Assembly: GCF_008801835.1 (NCBI RefSeq) | Contig: NZ_VZOW01000025.1 | Coordinates: 1 to 64,000 of the forward strand | Reading direction: 5' to 3' | Origin: Cupriavidus pauculus | Lineage (GTDB): Bacteria; Pseudomonadota; Gammaproteobacteria; Burkholderiales; Burkholderiaceae | DNA: 64,000 bases | Shown here: positions 54,062 to 62,419 of the stretch, one piece after another | How positions within the stretch are numbered: position 1 is the stretch's first letter | Layout: each line of letters starts with the position of its first letter | Program-made: the position numbers and the translations under genes | The notes under the pieces: model-generated | The model's input: only the letters and a program-made list of their open reading frames with translations | Databases searched by the model: none | Told to the model about the DNA's origin: nothing

Positions 54062-54095
54062 GGGGTCCCCTTGATTCCCGTGCAGTTTACCGGCG
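54062..54095 (+). repeat. Tn3-like terminus truncating cusB
   Basis: GGGGTCCCC at 54062 followed by TTGATTCCCGTGCAGTTTA resembles the outer end of a Tn4651-type repeat: it shares GGGGT and the ATTCCCGT(G)CAGTT block with the end at 37562, in the same orientation. It stands exactly where cusB homology stops. Assignment rests on this similarity only. Confidence 0.45.
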
Positions 54096-54147
54096 TAGCC
54101 ACTCCTAGCATCCACGCGGGTTTCCGGGCGGTGCTCGCCTGATACCT

Positions 54148-54345
54148 CAGTCAAATCAGTCACTTGCTGACTGGTCCTTTTCTCCCCTCTTGATGGACCG
54201 TTGATCGGCCCCGGCCCGAGTAGCGCGCCGGCGAGACCGTGCGACAGCCTGTTTTGGCAAGATAATTACATTTATCCTGTTTTCATGATTCATTACCACG
54301 AGGAAAAGCCTTTCCTAACGTTAGGATCGTACGTAAGATAGGGTC
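54148..54345. promoter_or_regulatory. Repeat-rich region before tnpT/tnpS (candidate resolution site)
   Basis: Contains CAGTCA (54148-54153), CAGTCA (54157-54162) and inverted TGACTG (54168-54173), and a perfect 12-bp palindrome CCTAACGTTAGG (54314-54325) followed by TACGTA. Tn4651-group elements place the TnpS recombination site and TnpT binding sites beside tnpT/tnpS, so this is the natural candidate. No mapping data. Confidence 0.4.
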
Positions 54346-54369
54346 ACATTCACCCTCTGTCCGACCACC

Positions 54370-55347
54370 ATGCCCCGCCTCGCCGCCACGTCCGACCAGA
54401 TCCGCGCCACCGTGCTGGCCATGCTGACCGAAGCCGGCGACGCGGCACCGCCCACCGCGGCGCGCTTTCGGCGCGTGGTATCGGTGCGCAAGCTGCGCGA
54501 CCGCCTGGGCGGCGGCGACCCGGCGACCCTGTCGCGCACGCTCAATGCCATCGAGGCCGAGGTCGTGCGCGCGGGCCTGGCCGACCTGGCCCTGCCCGAG
54601 CTTCCCGCCGAGGTCGCCGAGGCGATGCGCGCGCTGTGGCAGGCCGCCGTCGCGGTCCAGCTTGACGACGTAGTGCGCCTGCGACGCGAGGCGCAACAGA
54701 CTGCGGAGGCCGCGCAGTCCGCCCGGGCCGAGGCCGAGCTGCGGGTCGAACTGCTGCGCCAGGAACTCAGTGAGGTGCGCGCCCAACTCGCCGCGCGCGA
54801 CACGGCCCTCGCCGAAGCCAGCGCGGCCTTGGCGGCCGCCAGCGCGCGGGCCGACGCGCAGACCGCCCGCCGTGGTGAACTCGAAACGGCACTGGCGACC
54901 GTGCAGGCGCGTGTCGCGGCGGACGAGCGCACCCACGCCGAGGCGATCGCCACCATCCAGACGCGCTACGAAGCGCTGTCCAAGCAGCTGCTGCAGGAAA
55001 CCGCCCATCAGCGCGACGCCGTGCGCGCCGAGCGCGCGCAACTGGCCTCGCAACTCAAATTTGCCGAGCGGCGCATCGCGGCGCTCGAGGAGGAACGCGG
55101 ACGACTGGACGCGGAGCTGGCCAGCGAACGTGCCGCGCGCCAGACCGCCGTCGGCGAAGCGAGCGCGCTCAAGGCCGTCACCGCCAGCCAGCGCGCCCAG
55201 CTCGACGACCTGCTGCGCACCACCCTGGCCGCGGCACCGCCCGCCGCCAAGGCCGCACGCGGGAGCCGATCGACCGCCAAGCCGGCCGGTAAGCCCGGCC
55301 ACAAGCCCGACCATAAGCCCGGTAGCAAGCGCCGCGATCTGTCATGA
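54370..55347 (+). CDS. tnpT: KfrA-type DNA-binding coiled-coil protein, TnpT-like
   Basis: 325 aa. N-terminal about 110 residues form a KfrA-like DNA-binding domain (DQIRATVLAMLTEAGDAAPP, TLSRTLNAIEAEVVRAGLAD), then a long Ala/Arg/Glu-rich coiled coil (about 115-290) and a Lys/Pro/His-rich tail. TnpT of Tn4651 has this build and assists the tyrosine recombinase TnpS in resolving cointegrates. Its stop overlaps the recombinase start (ATGA). In Tn4651 the two genes are divergent, whereas here they form one operon, so this is a variant arrangement. Confidence 0.65.
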   Translation: MPRLAATSDQIRATVLAMLTEAGDAAPPTAARFRRVVSVRKLRDRLGGGDPATLSRTLNAIEAEVVRAGLADLALPELPAEVAEAMRALWQAAVAVQLDDVVRLRREAQQTAEAAQSARAEAELRVELLRQELSEVRAQLAARDTALAEASAALAAASARADAQTARRGELETALATVQARVAADERTHAEAIATIQTRYEALSKQLLQETAHQRDAVRAERAQLASQLKFAERRIAALEEERGRLDAELASERAARQTAVGEASALKAVTASQRAQLDDLLRTTLAAAPPAAKAARGSRSTAKPAGKPGHKPDHKPGSKRRDLS

Positions 55348-56834
55348 ATCCGGCCGACTGGATCGATACGGGCGCGGTGCCGCCGCGCGCATTACCGGCC
55401 ACGGTCGAGGCAGCGCTCGCCTACCTCGCCGAGACTCTCGGGCATCCGGTGTACGCGCACTGGACCCTGACGCGCATCAAGCGCCGGTATGGATCGCTCG
55501 CGGACGCCAAGGCCGCGCAGCCGACGGTGCTTAATCTGCTGCTGGCCCACGACGGGGCGGTCGAGTATTGGGAGCGCGGACGCCTGCGCGCCGCGCCAGC
55601 GGACCAGGCGCCCAGCCCGGAGACGGTCCTCACCCGGCTGCTGCACACGCACCGCCGCCGCTTCCGCTCCGGCGCCGCCTTGCCGGGGAGCAAGACTGCG
55701 GTGCTGGCCGCCACAGAGGCAACGGAGGGGGTGGCTGCGCCATGGCTGGCCGCATCCGGTCTTGCCGACCCCGCGTGGCTCGCGCGCGCCGGCCGCTTTG
55801 CCCAGCCTCAGACCGCCGCTAACACGCTGGGCGCCATCGATGATGCGCAGGCGCTGGCGCTTTTTCTGCGCGACCGGACGGGCCGATCGCTCCATACACG
55901 ACGCGCCTACGGCGCCGAGCTGCGTCGCCTGATTCGCTGGTGTCACCTGCATGGCTTGGGGCCGTTATCGGCCCTGACGCGCCAGCAACTGCTCGCCTAC
56001 CGGCACACGTTGCAGCACGGTGAGGCCGGCACAGAGAACGCCTCGCCACCGCTATCCGAAGCGACCTGCACACGCGCACTCGCCGTGGTAGCCAGCCTCT
56101 ACGGCTACTGGTACGCCACCGGTTACCTGTATGCCAACCCGGCCGCCGGCCTGTCCAACGGCAGCCGCGCGCGCAGTGGCTTTGTGCCGACGCGGCTGAT
56201 CCCGCCCGCGCTGCTGGACGCGTGCGATGCCTGGCTCAATGGATTGAGCACCGACGATTCGTTGCCGGCGCTGCGCCGGCGTGCCATCTGGGTGCTGTAT
56301 CGCTATGCCGGCGTGCGCCTGGCGGAACTGGCCTGGTCGGATAAGACGGGACTGCCCCGACTGGAGGCCGAGGCGCCCGGGCGGTGGACCCTCTATGTCT
56401 GCGGCAAGGGACACAAGGTGCGCGCCATCCCATTGCCGACCCAATGCATGGCCATATTGCGGACTTACCGGCTCGCACGGGGCTTGCCCGCCGAGCCGCC
56501 CGCGCACGAGACGTTGCCCGTGATCCACGGCCACAAGGGCGAAGCGCTGCAGCAGGCAGGTCTCTATCAGGAGGTCAAGGCGATCTTTGCGGCCGTGGCC
56601 GATAGCCTGCAGGCGCGCGAGCCGGCGCAGGCGTTGCTGCTGCGCAAGGCATCGCCGCACTGGCTGCGCCATGCTTATGCGCGCACGCTGGTGGTCGACC
56701 ACCAGGTACCGTTGCCAGCGGCCCAGGCGCTCCTTGGCCACGCCTCCGTACAGACCACAGCAGCCTATGCCAGGACGGACCTGACGCAGTTGCGGGCATT
56801 TGTGGATGCGACATTTGGTGCCGATACGCCGTAG
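55344..56834 (+). CDS. Tyrosine recombinase, TnpS-like resolvase/integrase
   Basis: 496 aa. An N-terminal accessory region (1-170, DUF3701-like) precedes the core-binding domain and a complete catalytic domain: R325 (GVRLAELAW), H439-x2-R442 (SPHWLRHAYAR), H466 (LGHAS) and Y475 (TAAYARTD). It should perform site-specific recombination, here most likely cointegrate resolution with the TnpT-like protein. Its size is larger than the roughly 320-aa TnpS of Tn4651, so equivalence is by context rather than strict orthology. Confidence 0.75.
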   Translation: MNPADWIDTGAVPPRALPATVEAALAYLAETLGHPVYAHWTLTRIKRRYGSLADAKAAQPTVLNLLLAHDGAVEYWERGRLRAAPADQAPSPETVLTRLLHTHRRRFRSGAALPGSKTAVLAATEATEGVAAPWLAASGLADPAWLARAGRFAQPQTAANTLGAIDDAQALALFLRDRTGRSLHTRRAYGAELRRLIRWCHLHGLGPLSALTRQQLLAYRHTLQHGEAGTENASPPLSEATCTRALAVVASLYGYWYATGYLYANPAAGLSNGSRARSGFVPTRLIPPALLDACDAWLNGLSTDDSLPALRRRAIWVLYRYAGVRLAELAWSDKTGLPRLEAEAPGRWTLYVCGKGHKVRAIPLPTQCMAILRTYRLARGLPAEPPAHETLPVIHGHKGEALQQAGLYQEVKAIFAAVADSLQAREPAQALLLRKASPHWLRHAYARTLVVDHQVPLPAAQALLGHASVQTTAAYARTDLTQLRAFVDATFGADTP

Positions 56835-56922
56835 GCGCAAGCAGCAGGCAATAGCCGTACTGCTTTGGCCGAGGACGGGCTGCACTTTCTACTTACTTAG
56901 CCGGTTAAAAAGCCAGTCAACC

Positions 56923-57570
56923 ATGACACGGAAGAAATACGGGATCCAGATCTTTGATGAAACGGGAGCACCCGTCCTGGAAGTGGGGCCGCACCTGATT
57001 CGAGAGTCACCAAAGTTTGCCGAAAAAATCGGGACGATCGCGGCATCGTGGGCGCATGCCGAAGTGAACCTGAACTGCTACTTCGCGATCTTGCTCGATA
57101 CGACGCCCGAGGAAGCAGCCAAGCACCTGACAAAGCACAAGAGCGCGGCCCGCGCCACCACAGGTGCGAGAAAGGTCGCCGAGGTGTCGCTGAGCGGCAC
57201 GGAACTCGCCGCGACCATCGCGATTCTGGACAACCTGGACGAAGTACGCGTGCGGCGCAACCGGATTCAACACGATGTGTGGGCCAAGAAAGGGAGCGAC
57301 GACCAGCGGATTTTTGCGATTCACGCGGATCAATACCTTTCATTCACCACTGCCGTAGTGGCTATCCAAGAGTCGGCAGCCACGCAAAGCGAACAGAATG
57401 CGCGCGTGATCGCGCTCGCCAACGAATTTGCGGCCGACGTGTCTAACGGCTACTCCGTTCAGGAACTCGACAAGCTTGATCACGATGTTGATCTTCTGAG
57501 CCAGTCTCTTGTAACGGCCATGTTTTCGCGCATCGCCCGACGTTTGGCAAAGGTGACCGAGTCATACTAA
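56923..57570 (+). CDS. HEPN-like hypothetical protein
   Basis: 215 aa, all-helical and acidic. The middle holds RVRRNRIQHDVW with R112 and H117 in an RxxxxH spacing, the HEPN signature, preceded by ASWAHAEVNLNCYFAILLDT. The start ATG 56923 is preferred over a longer frame from 56800 that lacks similarity. It could be a ribonuclease toxin or a housekeeping HEPN protein; no antitoxin-like partner is adjacent. It follows the tnpTS pair. Confidence 0.45.
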   Translation: MTRKKYGIQIFDETGAPVLEVGPHLIRESPKFAEKIGTIAASWAHAEVNLNCYFAILLDTTPEEAAKHLTKHKSAARATTGARKVAEVSLSGTELAATIAILDNLDEVRVRRNRIQHDVWAKKGSDDQRIFAIHADQYLSFTTAVVAIQESAATQSEQNARVIALANEFAADVSNGYSVQELDKLDHDVDLLSQSLVTAMFSRIARRLAKVTESY

Positions 57571-57624
57571 CGACATCAGTGCGACGAACAACGCAGAAGA
57601 GTGTTTAGGAAAAGTCCAACAGCC

Positions 57625-57840
57625 ATGAGCGAAACGCAGCTTGAATCGGTCCTAACTTGCCCCCACTGTGGGTTCACAAAGACGGAAGTCATGCCAACGA
57701 ACTCCTGTCAGTTCTTCTACGAGTGCGAGAACTGCGCCACGATATTGCGGCCGAGGCCGGGTGACTGCTGCGTTTTCTGTTCCTACGGTACTGTGAAGTG
57801 CCCGCCGATCCAACAGCAGAAAGGTTGCTGCCGCCAGTGA
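57625..57840 (+). CDS. GDCCVxC-domain small protein
   Basis: 71 aa with two Cys clusters: CPHC near the start and CENC in the middle, then RPRPGDCCVFCSYGTVKCPP, the defining GDCCVxC motif. Members are annotated as transporter-associated or selenoprotein-like and are often near mercury/arsenic genes; function unknown. Ten Cys residues suggest thiol-based metal binding. ATG 57625; a slightly longer start at 57601 lacks similarity. Convergent with the ars operon. Confidence 0.75.
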   Translation: MSETQLESVLTCPHCGFTKTEVMPTNSCQFFYECENCATILRPRPGDCCVFCSYGTVKCPPIQQQKGCCRQ

Positions 57841-57875
57841 GCGCAGCTCGCAAGCCAGACACGACCATTGCCGAC

Positions 57876-59075
57876 TTACGCTGGCTTTGCGACGGGCTGG
57901 CCGACTTGTCGAATGGTCATCAGCATTAGGATGGCTCCGATGCCTAGTGCGGATGAGAGCCAAAGTGCCTTCGCACCGAAAGCGTCCAGACAAATTCCGA
58001 ACAACCACGGCGCCAAAGCCTGCGCGATTCGCGCCGGAACCATTAGTACACCCTGGCGATGCCCATACCCGTTGGGTCCGAAGATGACCAAAGGCAGCGT
58101 TCCCTTCGCGATGGTTAGGATGCCATTGCCAGCGCCGTGAAGCACCCCGAACAATGCCGCCGCGGGAGCACCGATCAGGCCGAATGCCAGCGCGCCGATC
58201 GGATGGAGTGCGGCGGCGATGCGCGCAGACAACAGCGGATGCACCTTTCGCAAGAGTCCGAACTCCAGGATCCGGGCGCCCACCTGAGCCGGACCAATCA
58301 AGGCGCCGACCATCACGGCCGTTGCCAACGTTGCGCCGCCCGCCTGCAGTAGACGAGGCAAGTGCGCAGCCATGGCGGTGCTAATGAACCAGGTTGCAGC
58401 GAACACGAAGGCCAACGCGTAGGAAGCTAGCCGTTGGGAAGAACTCTCGGCAATGGAGGACGACTCGACCTTCGCTGGCGCACCTTTGGACTTGAGCACC
58501 TCTCCGGATACGGAGGTTCTCGGCATGCTTGCATTCAAGAGCAAGCCGACCGTCAGATGTAGCGCCGCCCACGCAAAGCAAGCGCCTCGCCATCCGATAT
58601 GGGCTTCCATGTACGTCGAAAGCGGCCAGCCGACAGTGCTCGCGAAGCCGGCAATCAGCGTGATGCCGGTGATGGCACCCCGTGAGCGGTTGCCGTAGAG
58701 CGCCACCAGTGTCGCAAAGGCGGCCTCATAGAGTCCGGCACCCATCCCTACACCGAGGATTAGCCAGGCGACGAACAGCCCGATAACACCCTGTGCGGAT
58801 CCCAGACCTGCGAGTCCGAGCGCAAATATCAGGCTGGTGGCCACCAATACAGAGCGGCCACCGGTTCGATCGATCATCCTGCCCGCGGAGGGGCCGATGA
58901 TCGCCGATACGATCAGCGCCGCACTGAACGCCGCAAATACCGTCGGCGCCGACACGCCGAGATCCCTCGCCATCGGCGTCGCCAGCATGGCCGGCAGGTA
59001 ATACGTCGACCCCCAAGCCAGCGTCTGGGCAACGCCCAGCCTGGCGATCACGCTACTGCTCGGCTCCATGGCCAT
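57876..59075 (-). CDS. MFS transporter, arsenic-operon type (ArsP-like of Cupriavidus)
   Basis: 399 aa with twelve hydrophobic helices. ARLGVAQTLAWGSTYYLPAM begins helix 1 and loop 2-3 has GPSAGRMIDRTGGRS. It closes the operon, 12 bp after arsH. In C. metallidurans the ars order R-I-C-B-C-H-P ends with an MFS permease called ArsP, which this matches in position. With acr3 broken, it is the only intact transporter of the operon; whether it exports arsenicals is unknown. Confidence 0.75.
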   Translation of the reverse strand: MAMEPSSSVIARLGVAQTLAWGSTYYLPAMLATPMARDLGVSAPTVFAAFSAALIVSAIIGPSAGRMIDRTGGRSVLVATSLIFALGLAGLGSAQGVIGLFVAWLILGVGMGAGLYEAAFATLVALYGNRSRGAITGITLIAGFASTVGWPLSTYMEAHIGWRGACFAWAALHLTVGLLLNASMPRTSVSGEVLKSKGAPAKVESSSIAESSSQRLASYALAFVFAATWFISTAMAAHLPRLLQAGGATLATAVMVGALIGPAQVGARILEFGLLRKVHPLLSARIAAALHPIGALAFGLIGAPAAALFGVLHGAGNGILTIAKGTLPLVIFGPNGYGHRQGVLMVPARIAQALAPWLFGICLDAFGAKALWLSSALGIGAILMLMTIRQVGQPVAKPA

Positions 59076-59087
59076 CCCGTTCGTTTG

Positions 59088-59849
59088 TTACTCGACTTCG
59101 CCGGTATCGGTATCGCTGACCTGGGCGTCCTGCTCATGACTCATGGCGGCGGCCGCGAGTGTGGTGGCCGTGGCAGGTGCCGCTTCCTTGCGCTCGCTGT
59201 AGCGGTCTGTCAGGTAGTCGCTGCGATCGCGAACCAGCAGCGTGAACTTGTAGAGTTCCTCCATGACGTCCACGACCCGGTCATAGTAGGACGATGGCTT
59301 CATGCGGCCATTGGCGTCGAATTCCTGGTACGCCTTGGCGACCGACGACTGATTGGGGATGGTCACCATGCGCATCCAGCGGCCCAGCACACGCAGTGCG
59401 TTGACGGCATTGAACGACTGCGAACCGCCGCTGACCTGCATCACGGCCAGCGTGCGTCCCTGCGTCGGGCGGACGCCGCCCATCTCGAGCGGGAGCCAGT
59501 CGATCTGATTCTTGAACACGGCCGTCAGCGTGCCATGACGCTCCGGGCTGCACCACACTTGGCCTTCCGACCATTCCGACAGCTTGCGCAGCTCGACAAC
59601 TTTGGGGTGGTCGGCGGGAACGCTGTCGGCCAGCGGCATGCCGTGCGGGTCAAACACCCGGGTCTCCGCGCCGAAATGCTGGAGGATCCGCTCCGCCTCA
59701 TGCACAAGGAGGCGGCTGTACGACGTCTCGCGCAACGAACCGTAGAGCAGCAGGATGCGCGGCGGGTGCGTACTGACGTGTGCCGGCTCCAGTTTGTCCA
59801 GGTCGGGCGTTTCCAGCACCGCCGGCACGATATTGGGCAAATCCATCAT
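59088..59849 (-). CDS. arsH: ArsH, NADPH-dependent FMN oxidoreductase
   Basis: 253 aa. LLYGSLRETSYSRLL (phosphate-binding loop), WCSPERHGTLTAVFKNQIDW and MQVSGGSQSFNAVN are typical of ArsH, which oxidises trivalent organoarsenicals to less toxic pentavalent forms. Overlaps the arsC stop upstream by 4 nt (ATGA), consistent with coupling. Confidence 0.92.
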   Translation of the reverse strand: MMDLPNIVPAVLETPDLDKLEPAHVSTHPPRILLLYGSLRETSYSRLLVHEAERILQHFGAETRVFDPHGMPLADSVPADHPKVVELRKLSEWSEGQVWCSPERHGTLTAVFKNQIDWLPLEMGGVRPTQGRTLAVMQVSGGSQSFNAVNALRVLGRWMRMVTIPNQSSVAKAYQEFDANGRMKPSSYYDRVVDVMEELYKFTLLVRDRSDYLTDRYSERKEAAPATATTLAAAAMSHEQDAQVSDTDTGEVE

Positions 59850-60268
59850 TGGACCCTCCGCCCCTGCGCGTCGATGACGACTTCACCATCCTCCTTGGTG
59901 AAGGCGTCTTGCTGTGGCGCGGGCAGAATATCGAGCACCAGTTCCGAGGGGCGGCACAGGCGAATACCGAGTTCGGTCACGACAAACGGCCGGTTGATCA
60001 GGATCGGATGGGCCAGCATCGCATCCAGCAACTGATCATCAGTCAGCGAAGGATCGGACAGGCCGAGTTCCGCGTAAGGGGTACCTTTCTCGCGGATGGC
60101 CTGGCGAACTGTCAGGCCCGCGTCACGGATCATCTGCTGCAGCGTCTGCCGGTCAGGCGGCGAGCTCAGGTACTCAATAACCGTTGGTTCAATGCCCGCA
60201 TTGCGAATCATGGCCAGCGTATTGCGTGACGTGCCGCACTCGGGGTTGTGGTAGATCGTTACCGACAT
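59846..60268 (-). CDS. arsC: Arsenate reductase, glutaredoxin-type ArsC
   Basis: 140 aa. Catalytic C11 (HNPECGTSRN) and the arsenate-binding arginines in IREKGTPYAE and RPFVVTELGIRLCRPSE. It reduces arsenate to arsenite using glutathione/glutaredoxin. It follows the broken acr3 and overlaps arsH. Confidence 0.94.
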   Translation of the reverse strand: MSVTIYHNPECGTSRNTLAMIRNAGIEPTVIEYLSSPPDRQTLQQMIRDAGLTVRQAIREKGTPYAELGLSDPSLTDDQLLDAMLAHPILINRPFVVTELGIRLCRPSELVLDILPAPQQDAFTKEDGEVVIDAQGRRVQ

Positions 60269-60277
60269 TCGGATTCC

Positions 60278-60564
60278 TTAGTTGCTCTTGGTCTCGTACC
60301 AGGACTGCGAACGGTTGACGATATTGACGACCAGCAGCATGACCGGCACCTCGATGAGCACCCCAACGACCGTGGCAAGTGCCGCACCCGACTGGAAGCC
60401 AAAGAGACTGATGGCGGTAGCCACAGCGAGCTCGAAGAAGTTGCTGGCGCCAATCAGGCTGGACGGACCGGCTACGCAGTGTGCGACGCCCAGCTTGCGG
60501 TTCAGTAGGTAGGCGAGCCCGGAGTTGCGACTTGGCTGGACGCCGCTACATTCTGACTACCCAT
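60278..60564 (-). pseudogene. acr3/arsB arsenite exporter with internal deletion
   Basis: ATG 60564 (3 nt after the arsC stop, GGGAGC upstream) opens a short N-terminus (MGSQNVAASSQV), then within about 40 nt the sequence changes to the Acr3 C-terminus: NSGLAYLLNRKLGVAHCVAG, GASNFFELAVATAISLFGFQ, VGVLIEVPVMLLVVNIVNRS and a stop at 60278. The middle, roughly 240-270 codons of eight membrane helices, is missing, and the two ends are in different frames. The arsenite pump is therefore lost. Confidence 0.85.
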
Positions 60565-60567
60565 CGC

Positions 60568-61062
60568 TCAGCTCCCGGCCAGACGTTGCAGCGTCTCTTG
60601 AAGTTCAGTGTTGCTCATGTCTTCGATCGGCAGCAGCAGTAACTGCAGCATCCGATAGCCGATCGCCTGGCGCGTGAGTTCGAAGGCCTGACGCTTCTTC
60701 GCGTCCCCACCTTCGGTGTTCGAGGGATCCGGATAACCCCAGTGCACTTTCACGGGGCTGCCCGGCCAATACGGGCATTCCTCTTCGGCCGCGCTGTCGC
60801 ACACCGTGATTACGACCCGCATCTCCGGAGCGTTTTCGCCGACAAACTCATCCCAGCTCTTGCTGCGAAAGCCGCTGACGTCGACACCTGCGTCGCCAAG
60901 CACTTCGATGGCGAACGGGTTGATACGACCGCTCGGCGAGCTTCCCGCGCTGTAGGCGCGGACATCACGGCCGAGTTGCTTGGCCAGATGGTTCAACATT
61001 CCTTCGCTCAGCACACTGCGGGCCGAGTTGTGGGTGCACAAGATCAAAACGTTGGTAGTCAT
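60568..61062 (-). CDS. arsC: Arsenate reductase, LMW-phosphatase type ArsC, second copy
   Basis: 164 aa. The P-loop CTHNSARS starts at C9; ITVCDSAAEEECP provides further Cys. This is the thioredoxin-/mycothiol-type ArsC fold that reduces arsenate to arsenite. It differs clearly from the adjacent copy, so it is an old paralogue rather than a recent duplication. Sits 41 bp after the first copy. Confidence 0.92.
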   Translation of the reverse strand: MTTNVLILCTHNSARSVLSEGMLNHLAKQLGRDVRAYSAGSSPSGRINPFAIEVLGDAGVDVSGFRSKSWDEFVGENAPEMRVVITVCDSAAEEECPYWPGSPVKVHWGYPDPSNTEGGDAKKRQAFELTRQAIGYRMLQLLLLPIEDMSNTELQETLQRLAGS

Positions 61063-61103
61063 GGGGCGCTACGTAAGAGTATTGGAGTGCGGGCCGGGCT
61101 GCG

Positions 61104-61598
61104 TTACTGCTGTCCGATATCCCGGACGGCCTTCTGGAGCGCGACGGCGTCCAGTTTTGGCAGTGGCAATGCCAGGAACAGTTCGATGCGACGCTTGAGC
61201 GAAATGACAGCATCATTGATGGCTTGTTGCTTCTGCGCATCGGTCCCTTCGCATGCGGCGGGATCGGGGACACCCCAGTGCGCGGTCATCGGCTGGCCCG
61301 GCCAGATGGGGCAGACTTCACCCGCCGCCTTGTCACATACCGTGAAGACAAAATCGAGCTCCGGCGCACCGTCTTGCGAGAACTCGTCCCAGCTCTTGCT
61401 GCGCAAGCCGTTGGTCTCCATGTCATAGCGAGCCAGTTGCGCCAGAGCGAGCGGATTCACGGTCCCGGTCGGATGGCTGCCTGCCGAGTAGGCACGGAAG
61501 CGGCCTTTGCCGAGATGATTCATCAGGCCTTCTGACAGAATCGAGCGCGCCGAATTGCCGGTGCAGATGAACAGCACGTTGTAGATCTTTTCAGTCAT
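61104..61598 (-). CDS. arsC: Arsenate reductase, LMW-phosphatase type ArsC, first copy
   Basis: 164 aa. P-loop CTGNSARS from C12 and TVCDKAAGEVCPIWPG. Same reaction as the downstream paralogue. In C. metallidurans only one such gene (arsC2) is described at this position, so this operon carries an extra one. Separated from arsI by 9 bp. Confidence 0.93.
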   Translation of the reverse strand: MTEKIYNVLFICTGNSARSILSEGLMNHLGKGRFRAYSAGSHPTGTVNPLALAQLARYDMETNGLRSKSWDEFSQDGAPELDFVFTVCDKAAGEVCPIWPGQPMTAHWGVPDPAACEGTDAQKQQAINDAVISLKRRIELFLALPLPKLDAVALQKAVRDIGQQ

Positions 61599-61607
61599 AG
61601 AGCACCG

Positions 61608-62087
61608 TTAGCAGCACGACGGTTCCGTGTTGACCGCGATGCCAAGTGGCTTGCCCTTCGGCGCGCGCGGAGCGCAACAGGCCGATTCCTGAGCGGCGTC
61701 GAGCTTTCGAGACTCGCCATAGACGGGCACGTCCCCCAGCGTGTGGAAGTGCTCCCAGGCGATGCCTTGCGGATCGGTGACCCAGTACTTGTCGCTTCGT
61801 GAGTAGCAACATGTGGTCTCACCTTCGTCAAGGAGTGCCATGTCGGCGGCTTCTGCCTGCTGTTTCAATGCGGCCAGTTCGGCTGCATCGTCCGTCTGGA
61901 AGCCGAGGTGATCGACCCCTACCTCAGCGCCGCGCGCCGAGATGGCGAAGTTCACGCGCGGATCCTCGAGCATCCACTTGGCGTAGTCATCCTTTACAAC
62001 CGTAGGTTCGGCTGCGAAGAGGGCTGAGTAGTAACGAATGCTCGCCGATAGATCGGCGACGCTGACGTGAACGTGGAAGCGTTTCAT
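61608..62087 (-). CDS. arsI: ArsI/CadI-like arsenic glyoxalase-fold protein
   Basis: 159 aa glyoxalase-fold dioxygenase. Iron ligands H5, H60 (VDHLGFQ) and E112 (WEHFHTL) and the substrate-thiol pair C93-C94 (TTCCYS) match ArsI, the C-As lyase that removes methyl/aryl groups from trivalent arsenicals. A C-terminal ACC and SCC add thiols. ATG 62087 overlaps the arsR stop (ATGA). Confidence 0.9.
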   Translation of the reverse strand: MKRFHVHVSVADLSASIRYYSALFAAEPTVVKDDYAKWMLEDPRVNFAISARGAEVGVDHLGFQTDDAAELAALKQQAEAADMALLDEGETTCCYSRSDKYWVTDPQGIAWEHFHTLGDVPVYGESRKLDAAQESACCAPRAPKGKPLGIAVNTEPSCC

Positions 62088-62419
62088 GATTGAGGCTCCG
62101 AGGCGACGGAACAGGTGGACACTGGCGAGCACGGATTGCCACCACAGCAGTTCTCCGTGAGGTAACCCAGCAACGCATTCATGGTTTCGAATCGCGCCAT
62201 GTAAATGATCGAGCGGCCTTCGTGACGGCTGGACAACAGCCCGGCACGGTGCAATTCCTTTAGGTGGAAAGACAATGACGAGGCCGGCATCTCCATCAGT
62301 TCGGCGATTCGACCGGCAGGCAGGCCTGCGGGGCCAGCCTGCACAGCGAGCCGGAAAACGGACAGGCGTATCGAATGAGCGAGCGCGGCAAGCGCTTCAA
62401 GGGCGTGATCGGTTTCCAT
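62084..62419 (-). CDS. arsR: ArsR-family arsenic-responsive repressor
   Basis: 111 aa winged-helix protein (LAALAHSIRLSVFRLAVQAG; MPASSLSFHLKELHRAGLLS). C91-C92, C97 and C103 near the C-terminus (ENCCGGNPCSPVSTC) form the type of As(III) site found in C-terminal-Cys ArsR proteins. The start ATG lies inside the 38-bp inverted repeat at 62411-62448, has no Shine-Dalgarno sequence, and TATATT lies just upstream, so the mRNA is probably leaderless. Confidence 0.92.
   Translation of the reverse strand: METDHALEALAALAHSIRLSVFRLAVQAGPAGLPAGRIAELMEMPASSLSFHLKELHRAGLLSSRHEGRSIIYMARFETMNALLGYLTENCCGGNPCSPVSTCSVASEPQS

Noticed and set aside
54283..55314. 343-aa minus-strand frame opposite the TnpT-like gene
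   Set aside because: Shadow frame in very GC-rich coding sequence; the plus-strand coiled coil and ATGA overlap are far more convincing.
56835..56925. Right-hand inverted repeat of the transposon after the tnpS-like gene
   Set aside because: A weak resemblance (AGCCGGTTAAA) to the complement of the 54062 end was seen, but there is no GGGG/CCCC terminus and the match is too short.
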